Shown: positions 17,100 through 26,607 of the stretch, piece after piece
Layout of the letters: each line of letters starts with the position of its first letter
How positions within the stretch are numbered: the first letter of the stretch is position 1
Translations under genes and position numbers: made by a program
Notes under the pieces: model-generated
Told to the model about the DNA's origin: nothing
The model's input: only the letters and a program-made list of their open reading frames with translations
Database searches by the model: none
Assembly: GCA_017649325.1 (NCBI GenBank)
Contig: JAGCHA010000104.1
Span: 1 to 53,642, forward strand
DNA from: Ruminococcus sp.
Lineage (GTDB): Bacteria; Bacillota; Clostridia; Oscillospirales; Ruminococcaceae
Direction of reading: 5' to 3'
DNA: 53,642 nucleotides

Positions 17100-18050
17100 T
17101 TATTCTTCTTTGTCGCGGAGTGCCTTGCCTGTTATTTCAAGGAATACCTCGTTGAGCGTCGGGAGTTCCGAATACACGCGTCCGAAGCCGAGCTCGCGCT
17201 TCTGCAATACTTCAAGTGCGCGTATGAGATTGTGCTTGCCGCCCGAACAGCTTATCACTAGCAGCTTTTCGTCGTACTTAACGTCGTATACGTGCGGGAG
17301 TGCCCTCATTTCTGCGAGTACGTCCTCTCCGAGTCCGAGTGCTTCGATGGATATGGTCTCAGTGTTCTTTATCATGCGCTTGAGCTCGTCCTTAGTTCCT
17401 TCTGCTACCTTTCTGCCCTTGTCCATTATCGCGATACGCGTGCATATCTGCTCAACCTCCTCCATGTAGTGGGAGGTGTAGATTATCGTCACGCCGTTCT
17501 TGTTGAGCTCCTGTATGCCCTCGAGTATCTTGTTGCGGCTCTGCGGATCGACGGCTACCGTCGGCTCATCAAGGATTATCAGCTTCGGCTTGTGGGCTAT
17601 GCCGCAGGCGATGTTCAGTCTGCGGAGAAGTCCTCCAGAGAGCTTCTTCGGGTAAAACTTGGTGAAGTCATCAAGTCCGACGAACTTTACCGCCTCTTCG
17701 ACGTACTGCTTCCGCAGCTTCTTGTCCGTGATGTAAAGCCCGCAGAAGTAGTCGATATTCTCATAGACTGTGAGCTCATCACTGACTACGACATTCTGCA
17801 TGACGACGCCTATGTCCTTCTTTATATCATAGCTCACGGGAGTCATCTTTTTGCCGAATATCTCGATGCTGCCCTTATCGAATGAGAGCAGAGAAAGCAG
17901 ACAGTTTATCGTGGTCGTCTTGCCAGAACCGTTAGGTCCGAGAAGACCGAATATCTCACCCTCCTTTATTTCAAGGCTAAAGTGATCGAGCGCTACGAGC
18001 TCGCCGTATCTCTTAACGAGATTGTCTATTTTTACAACAGTTTTTTCCAT
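17100..18050 (-). CDS. ABC transporter ATP-binding protein
   Basis: Nucleotide-binding subunit of 316 residues for the two ABC-2 permeases downstream. Walker A GPNGSGKTTT, signature LSGGLLRRL, Walker B LIILDEPTVAVDP and the H-loop in YTSHYMEE are intact. A C-terminal extension of about 90 residues resembles the DrrA/CcmA-like family. AGGAGG precedes the ATG. The promoter and a complex upstream operator suggest a regulated exporter. Confidence 0.93.
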   Translation of the reverse strand: MEKTVVKIDNLVKRYGELVALDHFSLEIKEGEIFGLLGPNGSGKTTTINCLLSLLSFDKGSIEIFGKKMTPVSYDIKKDIGVVMQNVVVSDELTVYENIDYFCGLYITDKKLRKQYVEEAVKFVGLDDFTKFYPKKLSGGLLRRLNIACGIAHKPKLIILDEPTVAVDPQSRNKILEGIQELNKNGVTIIYTSHYMEEVEQICTRIAIMDKGRKVAEGTKDELKRMIKNTETISIEALGLGEDVLAEMRALPHVYDVKYDEKLLVISCSGGKHNLIRALEVLQKRELGFGRVYSELPTLNEVFLEITGKALRDKEE

Positions 18051-18090
18051 ATTTTACCTCCTGTATGGCATCTGTTTTCTCACTGTACTC

Positions 18091-18119
18091 ATTATAGCTC
18101 ATATGCCGCAGGATTTGAA
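18091..18119 (-). promoter_or_regulatory. Promoter of the ABC-2 exporter operon
   Basis: On the minus strand a perfect TATAAT (plus-strand 18091-18096) lies 17 bp from a weak -35, TTCAAA (18114-18119). The weak -35 directly next to the 18121-18162 element fits activation by a bound regulator. Confidence 0.7.
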
Positions 18120-18120
18120 G

Positions 18121-18162
18121 TGTCCCGTGTCAGTTTTTTTACATGACAAATGTCATATTCTG
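18121..18162 (-). promoter_or_regulatory. Compound inverted-repeat operator upstream of the ABC-2 operon
   Basis: On the plus strand: TGTC, 3 bases, TGTCA, 11 bases, then ATGACA-AA-TGTCAT, followed by ATTCTG. The element touches the -35 box. A close copy with almost the same spacing lies upstream of the gene at 36051 (36129-36166). A dimeric regulator such as the NarL-family protein at 32958 is the likely ligand, which is inference. Confidence 0.65.
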
Positions 18163-18164
18163 CT

Positions 18165-18207
18165 CACACAAAAAAAATAGCCGTAAGGACACAATCCTTA
18201 CGGCTAT
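18165..18207 (-). terminator. Terminator after the interrupted membrane-protein gene
   Basis: A 13-bp perfect stem (18177-18189 with 18195-18207), 5-base loop, followed on the minus strand by a run of T (plus-strand A tract 18169-18177). It ends transcription from 18781. The core ATAGCCGTAA recurs in the terminator at 33623. Confidence 0.9.
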
Positions 18208-18244
18208 CATGCTTTTCATTTTTAAAGTATCATCAGATAGGAGC

Positions 18245-18781
18245 TTATTTTAGAACAACTCCCCAGTTTGAACTGATCTTGTGGTACAAACGCACCTTCT
18301 CCTTCTTCTTCTGCTTCTTTAACATCAGAAGTACACCTGCTGTGATAAGAAGTGTAAGGATGACGCCGAGAACTATCATGGGAATACCTACATCAAGAAG
18401 GAAGTACAGCAGTACCCATACGATAATAGCAGCAATAAGTATAAGGGGCAGACAGAATGAAGTGAAGTTTCTGTTCTTTACCTTGATATAATGCTGGATA
18501 TCGCTGATAGATAGCATTTCATAGTTACGTGCAATGAAGTTGTCCGGCTGAGCCCATTTGCAGAAAGCAGCGAGGCTGTCAAACTTTGCGTTAAAATCCT
18601 GATAATCGTGAAATTTTTAATTGAAACGAGCAACACGGTAGAGTACATTTACGCTTCCGCCCGGATTGGTCTCAGCGTCCATAACGTGAATGATCGTGCC
18701 TGCTTCAGCCTGACCTTTCACATTTTTAGTGATAAGATACTTTCGGTCTACCGCTTCATCTATATTTAGCAAATGAGTCAT
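18245..18781 (-). pseudogene. Two-helix membrane protein gene interrupted by an in-frame TAA
   Basis: A single reading frame runs from ATG 18781 (with AAGGAAGG upstream) to a stop at 18245, broken only by TAA at 18617-18619. The first part is 54 residues (begins MTHLLNIDEAVDRKYLITK, ends LYRVARFN). The frame then resumes with KFHDYQDFNAKFDSL for 123 residues, including two adjacent hydrophobic segments (LPLILIAAIIVWVLLYFLL and MIVLGVILTLLITAGVLLML) and a basic tail. Both halves use ordinary codons and look protein-like, so a single nonsense change (for example GAA to TAA) or programmed readthrough is more likely than two genes; the second half has no good start of its own until a Met with no clear ribosome site. 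The family is not recognised. Confidence 0.7.
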
Positions 18782-18876
18782 AAAAATACCTTCCTTGACT
18801 TTAAGAATAATACTAAACGAATGTGGATACGGCGAATCAAGTTCGCGGATGTAACAGAAGCTTTCGCTCCATATTT

Positions 18877-18905
18877 ATTTTAACACAAGCTTACAAACTT
18901 TGCAA
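18877..18905 (-). promoter_or_regulatory. Candidate promoter for the interrupted membrane-protein gene
   Basis: Minus strand TTGCAA (18900-18905), a 17-bp spacer and TAAAAT (18877-18882) with an extended TG one base before it. It lies about 95 bases upstream of ATG 18781. Confidence 0.5.
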
Positions 18906-18954
18906 GACAAAATGAAGATTTTAAACAAGCTCTGCGTATTTATAAACAAGGTCT

Positions 18955-19068
18955 TCAAGTTTGGCTCGTAACAGCTATTGTATGCAAGCCGTACAAACCT
19001 GATACATCTGCGTACATAAGACGGAGCAAACTGCTCACATCTTCCAAGCTGCTGAAAAAGCGTTCCAT
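18955..19068 (-). CDS. Possible 37-residue ORF downstream of the pseudo-deaminase gene
   Basis: An ATG-initiated ORF (begins MERFFSSLEDVSSLL, ends TIAVTSQT) starting 12 bases after the pseudo-deaminase stop codon. The composition looks protein-like, but the upstream site (AGGCGTG) is weak and no family is recognised. It may be a remnant or chance; listed because it fits the operon spacing. Confidence 0.2.
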   Translation of the reverse strand: MERFFSSLEDVSSLLRLMYADVSGLYGLHTIAVTSQT

Positions 19069-19080
19069 TCACGCCTGATA

Positions 19081-20343
<1,263 letters not shown>

Positions 20344-20368
20344 TTACAAACTGATCACTATTATATTA

Positions 20369-21283
20369 TCATTCCGTCTCAACGTGCTTTTTGAGTCTTT
20401 CTGCCTTTCTGTCGGCTGCACGCTGTTTATTGGCAGATACCTCGGAAGCTATCAGCTCCGACTTCTCCTCAAGCAGCTCCTTGTCATAGATACATGAGAG
20501 TGAGATATCATCCTCTGTTCCGAAGTGAGCACGCTTTGTAAGGTTATTGACAATGATATTCTTGAAGCTGTCAATGTCGCCCAGCTGATTTGTTATTATG
20601 GTATGATAATCAAGAAAGTCAAATTCGCTTCCAAAGGATGTATAGAGTCCGTCAGTCGAAGTGAACATGGCGATGAGCTTCTGCTTATCGCGGTAGAAAG
20701 CACTGAACAATCCGGCTGCATTTGAATTGCACATCGACGCCGTAACGTTCGCCGGGGCAGCTTCATTATACTCCATGGGCATCACAGCCTTTCCGTCATC
20801 GAAGAGAGCGACCAGTGTACCGTCACCAATCTGTACGCCGAAAGTGAACTTTTTCCCTGCGACTCCGACAATCAAGGTCGTGCCATAATATGATTCAGGC
20901 TGGATAGCTTCAAATTCCTCTTCCGTGAATTTGCTCTTTTCCTCTTCTGTTACAGGATTGTTCTTTATATGCTCTTCAACAAGACGATTCCAGTCAGAGA
21001 TTATCTGCTTCTGGATATTTTTGATTATCAACTTGTGATTCTTGGGAAAGCTCTCTTCAAAGCTCTCCTTATCAGCATAAAACCTGTCTATCGTTGAGAT
21101 GGTTGCCTCAACGGCAAACTTCGAGCCTATATTACTGCGAAAGTGCTTTTTGCTGCCGTGACCGTCGGCTACGACGCATACGGCATAATCATCACAGACC
21201 TTATAGGCAGAACTGTCCTGACAAACCAGACCTGTCTTTTCATGACTCGCACCCATGACCGAGTGACTGAAACCATTGAACAT
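20369..21283 (-). CDS. PP2C-family serine/threonine phosphatase
   Basis: Cytosolic metal-dependent protein phosphatase of 304 residues that would reverse the neighbouring kinase. Motifs: GLVCQDSSAY (an N-terminal Asp), VVADGHGSKKHFRS (metal-binding DGHG), QIGDGTL, TSTDGLYTSF and TEDDISLS (a C-terminal metal Asp). A charged helical tail (about 270-304) follows. It belongs to the PP2C_2 type found with TerY-like vWA proteins. It lies 48 bases after the vWA gene and 61 before the pseudo-deaminase gene. Confidence 0.9.
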   Translation of the reverse strand: MFNGFSHSVMGASHEKTGLVCQDSSAYKVCDDYAVCVVADGHGSKKHFRSNIGSKFAVEATISTIDRFYADKESFEESFPKNHKLIIKNIQKQIISDWNRLVEEHIKNNPVTEEEKSKFTEEEFEAIQPESYYGTTLIVGVAGKKFTFGVQIGDGTLVALFDDGKAVMPMEYNEAAPANVTASMCNSNAAGLFSAFYRDKQKLIAMFTSTDGLYTSFGSEFDFLDYHTIITNQLGDIDSFKNIIVNNLTKRAHFGTEDDISLSCIYDKELLEEKSELIASEVSANKQRAADRKAERLKKHVETE

Positions 21284-21331
21284 TAAATTTCGGACCCCTT
21301 CCAGTATTATTTATCGGGCGATAAGGTCGGT

Positions 21332-22174
21332 TTACCAGCCTGTATCGAAAGGAACATCGTCTGTTTCTGTTTTTCCGACAAGCTCCTGTATCTGCTGACC
21401 GAGGAGCTTCTGCTTTGCTGCAAAAACGTCCTCTTCGCCAAGCTCGTGGCTCGTATCGTCAGAGAGAGTCATACTCTTGCTTCCTATCTGAGAAGAAGTA
21501 ACAGCGATGATCTTTATCATCTGTGCAAGCTGGCCGCCTGAATAAGCGTGTACAACTGTATCGGGCGAACCTGTAAATTCAGCAAGGATATTGTCGTTAG
21601 CCTCGTTGCCGATACCGAGAGCAGCTTTAAGACCGAACTTGTACCAGCTGTTAGCCTGAAGCTCCTTGAGTCCTGCCTTATAATCATCTGAGGGATAACC
21701 GTCAGTCATAAGGAAGATAACGGGAGCGAATGAAAGTGAGGGCGAATTGAGGAAGCCATTGCGCGACATTCTGACATTGAGCTCCTTCAGAGCAGCTCCA
21801 AGGCTGGTAACGCCGCTTGCACGGAGTCTTGCCCACTCAAATTCCTCTATCGGGATAGGAGTTGAATACATCCATCTTACATCAGTCGAGAAAGTGAGGA
21901 CGGCTACCTTGACTTCGGTGTCAGCCTCGCCGACCTTGCGTATTTCGGGGATGAGCTCTTCCATAACGGTATTGAGCTCGCCCATCTTTTTGCCCTTCAT
22001 ACTTCCCGAAGTATCAATAAGGAAGAATATTACAAGGCTCTTTCTTGAAACGCCTGTTGCGCTGAGGGGATCGTCGTCGAAATCGAGCGGATCGTTTGCA
22101 GCTGAGTTAGCAGTATAATCGGGAGCAGCGGGATTCGTTGCCGCATTTGCGCCGATAATATTATCGTTATTCAT
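21332..22174 (-). CDS. TerY-like von Willebrand factor A domain protein
   Basis: A 280-residue vWA protein. The MIDAS motif is complete: FLIDTSGSMKGKK, the Thr in SGVTSLG and the Asp in FLMTDGYPSDD. The N-terminal 40 residues are Asn/Ala/Asp-rich and disordered-looking, and the C-terminal 40 are acidic. With kinase and PP2C it forms the triad named TerY-P in comparative studies of Ter stress systems. ATG 22174 was chosen because AAAGG lies nine bases upstream; ATG 22183 directly abuts that site. It probably acts as a metal-dependent adaptor. Confidence 0.9.
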   Translation of the reverse strand: MNNDNIIGANAATNPAAPDYTANSAANDPLDFDDDPLSATGVSRKSLVIFFLIDTSGSMKGKKMGELNTVMEELIPEIRKVGEADTEVKVAVLTFSTDVRWMYSTPIPIEEFEWARLRASGVTSLGAALKELNVRMSRNGFLNSPSLSFAPVIFLMTDGYPSDDYKAGLKELQANSWYKFGLKAALGIGNEANDNILAEFTGSPDTVVHAYSGGQLAQMIKIIAVTSSQIGSKSMTLSDDTSHELGEEDVFAAKQKLLGQQIQELVGKTETDDVPFDTGW

Positions 22175-22201
22175 AAAATACATCCTTTCAGTAAGCTGAA
22201 A

Positions 22202-23545
22202 TTAGATTTGGGCTTTGATCTCGCCAAAGTCGATCTCGAGACCCTGCCATACCGGGAAACCCTTTCCCGGAGCTATATCGTAAAAAACGCCGTCAGGCAT
22301 TTTTGCACGCCATTTTCTGTCTGAGCAATTCTTTATTCCGAGAACTCCGGGCTTCAGCTTGTTCTCGACAAGCTCTCCCGCGACCTTCATAAATTCCTCG
22401 GATTCGGGGTTCATCTCGCACTCATAGAACTTACAGCCGAGGTAGAGCGGCATACGGTAGCTCCTGTTGCTAAAACCGAGAGTTGAGAACTCCATGCCGC
22501 ACTTGGGACACTTGAACGTCTTTTCTGTAGGCTGTACGAACATAGAAGCGAAATTCGTTCTTCCGCAGCCGCACATGATTATCTCGGAGCGCAGTCTGAT
22601 GAAGAGCTTCTGCCATTCATTCTCGATTATACGCTTTGTCGGGTCGGTTATTCCGATAGTGAACGAGCGGATAAACGCTTCCTTTATGTAGTCGGGATAA
22701 ATTCTCCAGAACTTTATAACGTTGTCGTGAATGCCTCTTACGGGACGGTTCGTAGCATCATTCGGGTCATACACGAATATTGCATTCTGACCGTAGTGCT
22801 TAAGCTCTGACGATTCGGTGAGGCATACATCTCTTACCACCTTTTCGCCCTCCATGGGGTCGCCGCGGAAGAGGAGCTTGAACAGTACGACCGCAAGCGA
22901 ATACTTATCGGTCTGCACGTTCGGCTGGGCAATGCCTCTTACAACTTCGGGAGCCATATATCCCGGCTTACCGCCGATGCCGAAGTTGCTGCCGTCAGGA
23001 GCGATGTTATCACAGTCGCAGACGAGCACTGCACCGGTATTAACGTTTATGAAGAAGCCTCCGTCGTTAAGGTCCTGATAGCTCTTGCCTGCTCTGTGGA
23101 GAAGGCGGAAGGAATTAACGATATTGATAACGGCCGTTATCATAGCCGTGAGGCTGCTGAACTTGACGTCCTTCTTTACAGCCCTTCCCGTGAGCGGGTC
23201 GACCTCGAGCTTGTAGGTGTTGAGTATATCAACGAAGGAATCGAAGCCTTCAGGCTTGAGGTCCATAATATATCCGAAAGTTCCGTCCTCGGTCTCCTTT
23301 GTGAGGTATTTAGGCCAGAGGAACTTATTGTCGGGAGGACCGTCCGCGATATTGCTGCGGAGATTCTTCAGAAACTCCTTTGGCTTTTTCATTTTGTCTA
23401 TGTCATACCATTTCAGCGCCCATTTCTGACCGTTGAAACGCACAAGGTATACCGTACCCTGTCCGCCGCTGCCGATAACACTTAAAACCTGTGCCTTTCC
23501 GCCGAATTCGAGTTCGACTTCCTGACCAATTTCAAGCTCTGTCAT
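22202..23545 (-). CDS. Serine/threonine protein kinase with C-terminal zinc ribbon
   Basis: A cytosolic protein kinase of 447 residues. Gly-rich loop IGSGGQGTVYLV, ATP-anchoring Lys in ALKWYD, catalytic loop YQDLNDGGFFIN (the HRD His-Arg is replaced, the Asp is kept), CDCDN for DFG, and GYMAPEVV for the APE motif. After the kinase domain (to about residue 325) comes a Cys cluster, CGCGRTNF and CPKCGMEF, forming a zinc ribbon, and then a beta-rich tail. Kinase plus zinc ribbon is typical of the TerY-P triad. It lies 27 bases upstream of the vWA gene. No membrane segment is present. Confidence 0.9.
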   Translation of the reverse strand: MTELEIGQEVELEFGGKAQVLSVIGSGGQGTVYLVRFNGQKWALKWYDIDKMKKPKEFLKNLRSNIADGPPDNKFLWPKYLTKETEDGTFGYIMDLKPEGFDSFVDILNTYKLEVDPLTGRAVKKDVKFSSLTAMITAVINIVNSFRLLHRAGKSYQDLNDGGFFINVNTGAVLVCDCDNIAPDGSNFGIGGKPGYMAPEVVRGIAQPNVQTDKYSLAVVLFKLLFRGDPMEGEKVVRDVCLTESSELKHYGQNAIFVYDPNDATNRPVRGIHDNVIKFWRIYPDYIKEAFIRSFTIGITDPTKRIIENEWQKLFIRLRSEIIMCGCGRTNFASMFVQPTEKTFKCPKCGMEFSTLGFSNRSYRMPLYLGCKFYECEMNPESEEFMKVAGELVENKLKPGVLGIKNCSDRKWRAKMPDGVFYDIAPGKGFPVWQGLEIDFGEIKAQI

Positions 23546-23587
23546 ATAATTACATCCTTTCCGTTAGTGGTATGTTCTGTCATAGTA

Positions 23588-24622
23588 TTAATCCTCTTCA
23601 ATCCCTGCGGTAGTTACAAGTCTGAAATTGATACGGTTGGAAAGACAGAATTTATGTACATAAGAGTTTTCAAAGCAATGGATAGTGAGATTTGTGCAGT
23701 ACGAGAAGGCGTTGGTATCGATGAACTTGACGCTGTCTGGAAGATAGAGCTTTCTGAGCTTTTCGCAGCCTGAGAACGCCTCTGCGCCGATACTGCTGAC
23801 TGTATCCGGGATGTCTATCGTTTCAAGGCTCGTGCAGAACGAGAAAGTGCTGTCCTCTATCTCAAGTATGCCTGAGGGTATCTTCACCATCGCGAGTTTA
23901 GCACACTGGCAGAACGCGCCCTGCTTTATGACCCTGAGCGAATTGGGAAGCTCAAGACCTCTCAGACGCTTGCACGATGAGAACGCATACTCGCCTATCG
24001 CAAGCAACGATGAAGGAAGCTTGACTGTTCTGAGCGAACCAAAGCCGTCGAAACAAAAGCTCTCTATCTTGGTATAGCCCTCTGCTATCTCGATATTGCT
24101 TCTCAGACGGTATCTTACAGCATCTATCGGTCTGAACACCTTATCGTCGATGCTCACGCGCGCCGCCTTCTTTTCGGTCACGGGTTCGGGTTCGTTGTCG
24201 TCGTTGACTATCCTCAGCGGCGATTCATACGGCCAGCCGATAAGATAGGTGAAGCAGGCAATAACGAATTCCGCAGCATTTTCAGCAAGGAACACATCGC
24301 CGAGCATGAAGCTCTTCGCCTTCATGATGGCTATCTCCCTGTTATCGTCCGCAAGAAGCATCTTGAACACGCCCTGATTGTACATGTTCTGCAGCAAACG
24401 GCGTTCCTTGTCATGGTCGGGGATGTGGTCATAGAGCAGACCGATAAACTGTTTTTTGTTCATTACCGCTCTCGGACCGTTGTCCACGACTATAGCTCTT
24501 AGCTGATGCTGAAATTCGATAGTGTTCTCAAAGCCCTCGATCGTCTGCGGAACAGGTGCTCCGCAGGACGGGCAGGCGACATATTTGGTTTTTAATTCAG
24601 TACCGCATTTTTCGCACTGCAT
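23588..24622 (-). CDS. Zinc-ribbon protein with BspA-type leucine-rich repeats
   Basis: First gene of the operon, 344 residues, no signal peptide. The N-terminus is a zinc ribbon with Cys3, Cys6, Cys17 and Cys20. The middle (about 30-145) is a helical domain of unknown type. Residues about 185-330 are five to six BspA/LRR_5 repeats of about 23 residues (pattern I..AF..C..L..+.LP.S). BspA repeats are usually on surface proteins, whereas this one appears cytosolic because it has a zinc ribbon and no export signal. It is probably a protein-interaction platform for the kinase/phosphatase module. Confidence 0.8.
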   Translation of the reverse strand: MQCEKCGTELKTKYVACPSCGAPVPQTIEGFENTIEFQHQLRAIVVDNGPRAVMNKKQFIGLLYDHIPDHDKERRLLQNMYNQGVFKMLLADDNREIAIMKAKSFMLGDVFLAENAAEFVIACFTYLIGWPYESPLRIVNDDNEPEPVTEKKAARVSIDDKVFRPIDAVRYRLRSNIEIAEGYTKIESFCFDGFGSLRTVKLPSSLLAIGEYAFSSCKRLRGLELPNSLRVIKQGAFCQCAKLAMVKIPSGILEIEDSTFSFCTSLETIDIPDTVSSIGAEAFSGCEKLRKLYLPDSVKFIDTNAFSYCTNLTIHCFENSYVHKFCLSNRINFRLVTTAGIEED

Positions 24623-24723
24623 AGTTTCCCTCCTGATATTAACGCTCAGCGAAGAGGGGCAGCATTAAAAAACTGCTGCAAGCCAAGCAAAATTGTATTA
24701 AAATCGTAATCTATTATAGTTTA

Positions 24724-24752
24724 ATTATATCACTTATTGGTATAAAAGTCAA
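24724..24752 (-). promoter_or_regulatory. Promoter of the TerY-P-like operon
   Basis: Minus strand TTGACT (24747-24752), a 17-bp spacer and a perfect TATAAT (24724-24729). It leaves a leader of about 95 bases containing a GCAGCA/TGCTGC hairpin. The rest of 24753-24888 is AT-rich and featureless. Confidence 0.88.
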
Positions 24753-24888
24753 GGAACATAACGCCGAACATACGGCATCATTTTGCACATATTGTACAAA
24801 CCCCCATATTCGTTTTCACGCATTATGTCGCAGGATAATTTAAAAAGTAATAATTGCCTAAATGTTATAATATAAATCTACAATTCTT

Positions 24889-26565
24889 TTATTTCATATC
24901 CTTGACCAGAACTTCATTTATGCTCTCTACAAGCGACGTGATCTTGGATACCGACTCCTTTATCGCTACCGAGCTCTCGTTCGTTGTGTTGACATTGTCG
25001 TCAAGGTCGCTGAAAGCATCGATAGTCATATTGAGTATACCGATAAGCTGTTCAACGCTTTCTGCGTCCATCGTCGGATTTTCGGAGCAGAATGTAACGA
25101 TATTCTGAAGAAGATCCTTAACTACCTCAGCACGCTCCTTTGTAGCAGAGGTCGATTCGTCGATAGAATCCATGCTGCTGGTGATATTGACGATATCCTC
25201 TTTCAGCTTATCCGAAAGCTCAAGACATTCAGATGCGACTTCCTCAAGCTTTTCATTCTTTATAGAGAGGGTCGAATGTCTCGCCAGAAGTACTGATTTC
25301 GCGTGGATAATGCAGTTATCGGGCGTATTCAGTCCGCGCGCTATCGCAATAGCCATGTCCTTGCAGGAATTGAATCCGCAGGCGTGGCAGTTGAACTCTC
25401 TGTCCTCCTTGGAGTGCTTTCCCATTTTTTTATAAATGGGTTCGAGCTGCTGGTCAGACGGAACAGGCGAAGGAACTGACGGCTTGTAGTTGCGCAGGAA
25501 ATCAGATTGACGGAGCTCCTCATCGAAGCGCTTGAAGAGCTTGTCGTCGCCTCTGCCCATGAATCCAGACTTGCGGCGGTTCTTCGCTTCATTCTCGACC
25601 TTTCTCATTACGTCCATAACATCGAAAACGGTCTGATTCGTCTGAGCGGCAGGTCCGATGTTGCAACCGAAATCACAAGAAAGAACATCGAATAACTGCG
25701 GATGCTTTACTTCAGGCATCCTTGCATACATATTCAGCTCGTCGTATACATTCCGAACGCCCTTTGATGTCGTTATATTGATATCGGGGTCATGGAGCCA
25801 GAGATTGTCTCTCAGTCCGCCGGGACGCGAGTAGATGCTTCCCATCTGCCCCTGAACATCATCAAATCTATACTCAAAGCTGTCATTTGTATCGGCAGGA
25901 AAGCTTATGCCGTTTCTTTCAAAGTAATCCATAAGCTTGTCGATAGTAATATTATAATCTATGAGCCCCGTATCCAAAAACTCTGTTTTTTTAGCGATAC
26001 AGGTCGAAAGATAAGCAATTGGGTTATTGCGGCGCAGGTACTGCTTCACGTAGATAGCCGAACAGGCAGCAGGGCTGTGGATAGGTGAAAGGTTTTGCAG
26101 CATCTGCGGCTGATAAGTCTCTATGTACTTAACGACAGCAGCGCACTGCTGAGTAACGCGATTTCCCATAGTCCCCTGTTCAATGGCTCTTATGTGTACC
26201 CAAGTGCATATGTCAGCACCGAAAGCGCCGTCATACACGGTACATCCCTGCCCTTTGAACCAGTCGAGAACACCCTTCCATTTCGTGGGAAGAGCCGCCT
26301 TAATGGCAGGAGAAACGATGAGAATGAGCTTTTCTTTTATAAGGTGTGACATTCCCTCTTCGGTATCGTCGATATAATCTCTTGCTCCGTGATTACATGT
26401 ACGTACACATTCTCCGCAGGCAATGCATTTGTCGGGATTTACGGATATTATGAATCTGCCGTTATCGAGTTGTTTGACAATATTAGCTTCGGGTGCTGGA
26501 CAGCTTCTGATACATGAATTACAGCCTGTACATTTCTCGGGCTTAACAATAATCAATTCATTCAT
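24889..26565 (-). CDS. Sensory-type [FeFe]-hydrogenase-like protein with MCP-like C-terminal helix region
   Basis: A 558-residue iron-sulfur protein. The N-terminal two [4Fe-4S] ferredoxin sites are CTGCNSCIRSCP and CIACGECVRTCN. The hydrogenase large-subunit-like domain (about 85-370) keeps H-cluster-type Cys: PAACS at P1, TCIAKKTEF at P2 and SCDFGC at P3. The proton-relay Cys of catalytic enzymes (second-last of TSCC) is Ala here, as in putative sensory hydrogenases. A further iron-sulfur module, CHACGFNSCKDMAIAIARG, follows. The C-terminal 130 residues are a long helical region rich in Ser/Glu (SSMDSIDESTSATKE) resembling chemoreceptor signalling helices, in place of the PAS or SpoIIE domain usual for this group. 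It lies 42 bases after a DivIVA-like gene. Probably an H2 or redox sensor. Confidence 0.82.
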   Translation of the reverse strand: MNELIIVKPEKCTGCNSCIRSCPAPEANIVKQLDNGRFIISVNPDKCIACGECVRTCNHGARDYIDDTEEGMSHLIKEKLILIVSPAIKAALPTKWKGVLDWFKGQGCTVYDGAFGADICTWVHIRAIEQGTMGNRVTQQCAAVVKYIETYQPQMLQNLSPIHSPAACSAIYVKQYLRRNNPIAYLSTCIAKKTEFLDTGLIDYNITIDKLMDYFERNGISFPADTNDSFEYRFDDVQGQMGSIYSRPGGLRDNLWLHDPDINITTSKGVRNVYDELNMYARMPEVKHPQLFDVLSCDFGCNIGPAAQTNQTVFDVMDVMRKVENEAKNRRKSGFMGRGDDKLFKRFDEELRQSDFLRNYKPSVPSPVPSDQQLEPIYKKMGKHSKEDREFNCHACGFNSCKDMAIAIARGLNTPDNCIIHAKSVLLARHSTLSIKNEKLEEVASECLELSDKLKEDIVNITSSMDSIDESTSATKERAEVVKDLLQNIVTFCSENPTMDAESVEQLIGILNMTIDAFSDLDDNVNTTNESSVAIKESVSKITSLVESINEVLVKDMK

Positions 26566-26607
26566 CGTGTGGTACTCCTTGTATATCTAAGAAATAGAAT
26601 TATACTA

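Noticed and set aside
14789-18050. Bacteriocin immunity exporter with adjacent precursor
   Set aside because: The nearby short peptide ORF is convergent, and no modification or leader-peptidase genes are present; the link is too weak to state.
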